This document shows positions 5,051-5,281 of a DNA stretch of 5,281 nt, piece by piece. Both the position numbers and the translations under genes were made by a program. The notes under the pieces are model-generated. The model made no database searches and was not told where the DNA came from. It was given only the letters and a program-made list of their open reading frames with translations. The stretch is from an uncultured Bacilli bacterium. Its GTDB lineage: Bacteria; Bacillota_I; Bacilli_A; RF39; UBA660. The stretch's first letter is position 1, and every line of letters starts with the position of its first letter. Where the stretch lies: contig CAKONF010000045.1 of assembly GCA_934097015.1 (NCBI GenBank), forward strand, positions 1-5,281, given 5' to 3'.

Positions 5051-5160
5051 TATTTAATTATGTGGTTCTACAAATATAGTATTTTATTATGGTTTGATAT
5101 TTAATATCATATTTTATCTCTTATTATGTTTATAATAAAAATAAATATATTAATGTAAAA
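5051..5160 (+). other. AT-rich interval between the two convergent RNAs
   Basis: No gene is seen. It holds two short hairpins. TGATAT-TTA-ATATCA (5095-5109) is followed by TATTTTATC and could be a weak terminator for the rightward transcript. TTATTAT/ATAATAA (5121-5127 with 5132-5138) overlaps a TATAAT (5131-5136). The 18-nt sequence TATGTTTATAATAAAAAT (5125-5142) exactly repeats 4555-4572 in front of rpoZ. Confidence 0.5.
5095..5117 (+). terminator. Possible weak terminator of the toxin-like mRNA
   Basis: A 6-bp all-AT-biased stem (TGATAT/ATATCA, loop TTA) is followed by TATTTTAT. It is the best terminator candidate downstream of the closing stem and would give a transcript of about 255 nt. 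It is weak, and the true 3' end is not decided by sequence. Confidence 0.3.
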
Positions 5161-5187
5161 TAAAAGGACTCGTAATTTAATACGAGT
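5156..5187 (-). terminator. Intrinsic terminator of the leftward small RNA
   Basis: ACTCGTA (5168-5174) and TACGAGT (5181-5187) form a perfect 7-bp stem with a 6-nt loop. Read leftward it is followed by CCTTTTATTTTA. There is no T-run on the rightward side, so the terminator is directional for the minus strand. Confidence 0.75.
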
Positions 5188-5235
5188 GCTTACAAATTAT
5201 AAATGGTAGGCATTACAAAATAAAATGCTCTACTT
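5158..5235 (-). ncRNA. Putative ~78-nt antisense-type small RNA
   Basis: It is bounded by a near-consensus leftward promoter (5242-5270) and an intrinsic terminator (5156-5187). Reading leftward it opens with a 9-bp hairpin with one bulged A (5206-5214 with 5224-5233), then a single-stranded linker, then the terminator hairpin. The linker carries CATTTATAAT and GTAAGCACT, complementary to the leader of the convergent peptide mRNA (9 bp at 4888-4896, 6 bp at 4903-4908, 4 bp at 4911-4914, reaching the Shine-Dalgarno). Length, two-hairpin plan and linker target site resemble RNAII-type antitoxin RNAs of par systems. The proposed role is to bind the mRNA leader and block translation of the 32-aa peptide. 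It contains no meaningful ORF. Confidence 0.6.
5185..5205 (-). repeat. Direct repeat copy B inside the small RNA linker
   Basis: On the plus strand the blocks AGTGCTTAC (5185-5193) and ATTATAAATG (5196-5205) repeat copy A at 4888-4914 in the same order. The first block overlaps the terminator stem by three bases. This is the seed for pairing between the two convergent RNAs. Confidence 0.6.
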
Positions 5236-5241
5236 AAATTA

Positions 5242-5270
5242 ATTTTAACATCACAGTAGTGATGTGTCAA
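5242..5270 (-). promoter_or_regulatory. Near-consensus leftward promoter of the small RNA
   Basis: On the minus strand: TTGACA (5270-5265), an exact 17-bp spacer, then TAAAAT (5247-5242), with TG one base before the -10 and A/T-rich DNA upstream of the -35. It is the best promoter match in the window. Transcription would begin near 5235, immediately before the first hairpin of the small RNA. Confidence 0.8.
5248..5265. promoter_or_regulatory. Palindromic operator-like site in the promoter spacer
   Basis: ACATCAC-AGTA-GTGATGT has perfect 7-bp arms, and it fills the spacer between the -35 and -10 of the leftward promoter. A protein bound here would block RNA polymerase. A rightward promoter TTAACA (5245-5250) with AATAAT (5269-5274, 18-bp spacer) overlaps the same site and could drive a gene beyond the window, giving one operator for two divergent promoters. 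The rightward promoter is weakly supported. Confidence 0.5.
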
Positions 5271-5281
5271 TAATAAAAATT

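Noticed and set aside
4845..5281. CRISPR array, tRNA, SRP RNA, RNase P RNA or tmRNA in the terminal non-coding region
   Set aside because: There are no regular repeats and spacers, no cloverleaf, and none of the conserved core sequences of those RNAs. 6S-like RNA is kept only as an alternative for 4886-5049.

Overview
The window comes from a very AT-rich, low-GC Gram-positive chromosome. It suggests a gut Bacilli/Mollicutes-type lineage (RF39-like), but this is an inference from composition and protein style, not a database result. Shine-Dalgarno sites are strong. Every visible Trp is TGG, and no in-frame TGA interrupts the long genes, so the standard bacterial code fits better than the Mycoplasma code.

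Layout, left to right. (1) Positions 1-1341 hold the 3' part of a large secreted or surface protein; its start lies outside the window. A 12-bp-stem intrinsic terminator follows. (2) Positions 1417-3680 form one tightly packed envelope operon with its own extended -10 promoter and terminator: a small lipoprotein, a long charged disordered protein with an amphipathic N-terminus, a DUF948 (YtxG-like) membrane protein and a YtxH protein. (3) Positions 3660-4528 hold a two-gene toxin-antitoxin module: a 58-aa VbhA-like antitoxin, too short to be obvious as an ORF, overlapping a class I Fic AMP-transferase toxin by 8 nt. A perfect palindrome in the leader could be its operator. (4) rpoZ (RNA polymerase omega) follows, ending in a strong 13-bp-stem terminator. 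(5) The last 440 nt lack a conventional gene but are highly organised.

The most interesting region is 4830-5270. A plus-strand promoter (perfect TTGACA, embedded in the rpoZ terminator) drives an RNA whose 5' and 3' regions pair through a perfect 10-bp stem. That RNA encodes a 32-aa, mostly hydrophobic single-span peptide with a good Shine-Dalgarno. Facing it is a near-consensus minus-strand promoter (TTGACA, 17 bp, TGnTAAAAT) that would make a ~78-nt RNA: a 5' hairpin, a single-stranded linker and an intrinsic terminator. The linker is complementary to the toxin-like mRNA leader through direct repeats (AGTGCTTAC, then ATTATA..AATG) shared by the two transcripts. Convergent transcripts with shared direct repeats are the architecture of the Fst/par type I toxin-antitoxin systems, but the peptide is not a recognisable Fst. 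I propose this as a candidate undescribed type I toxin-antitoxin locus. No expression data support it.

Taken together, rpoZ is flanked by one protein-based module (VbhA/Fic) and one putative RNA-based addiction-type module, next to an envelope-stress-like operon.
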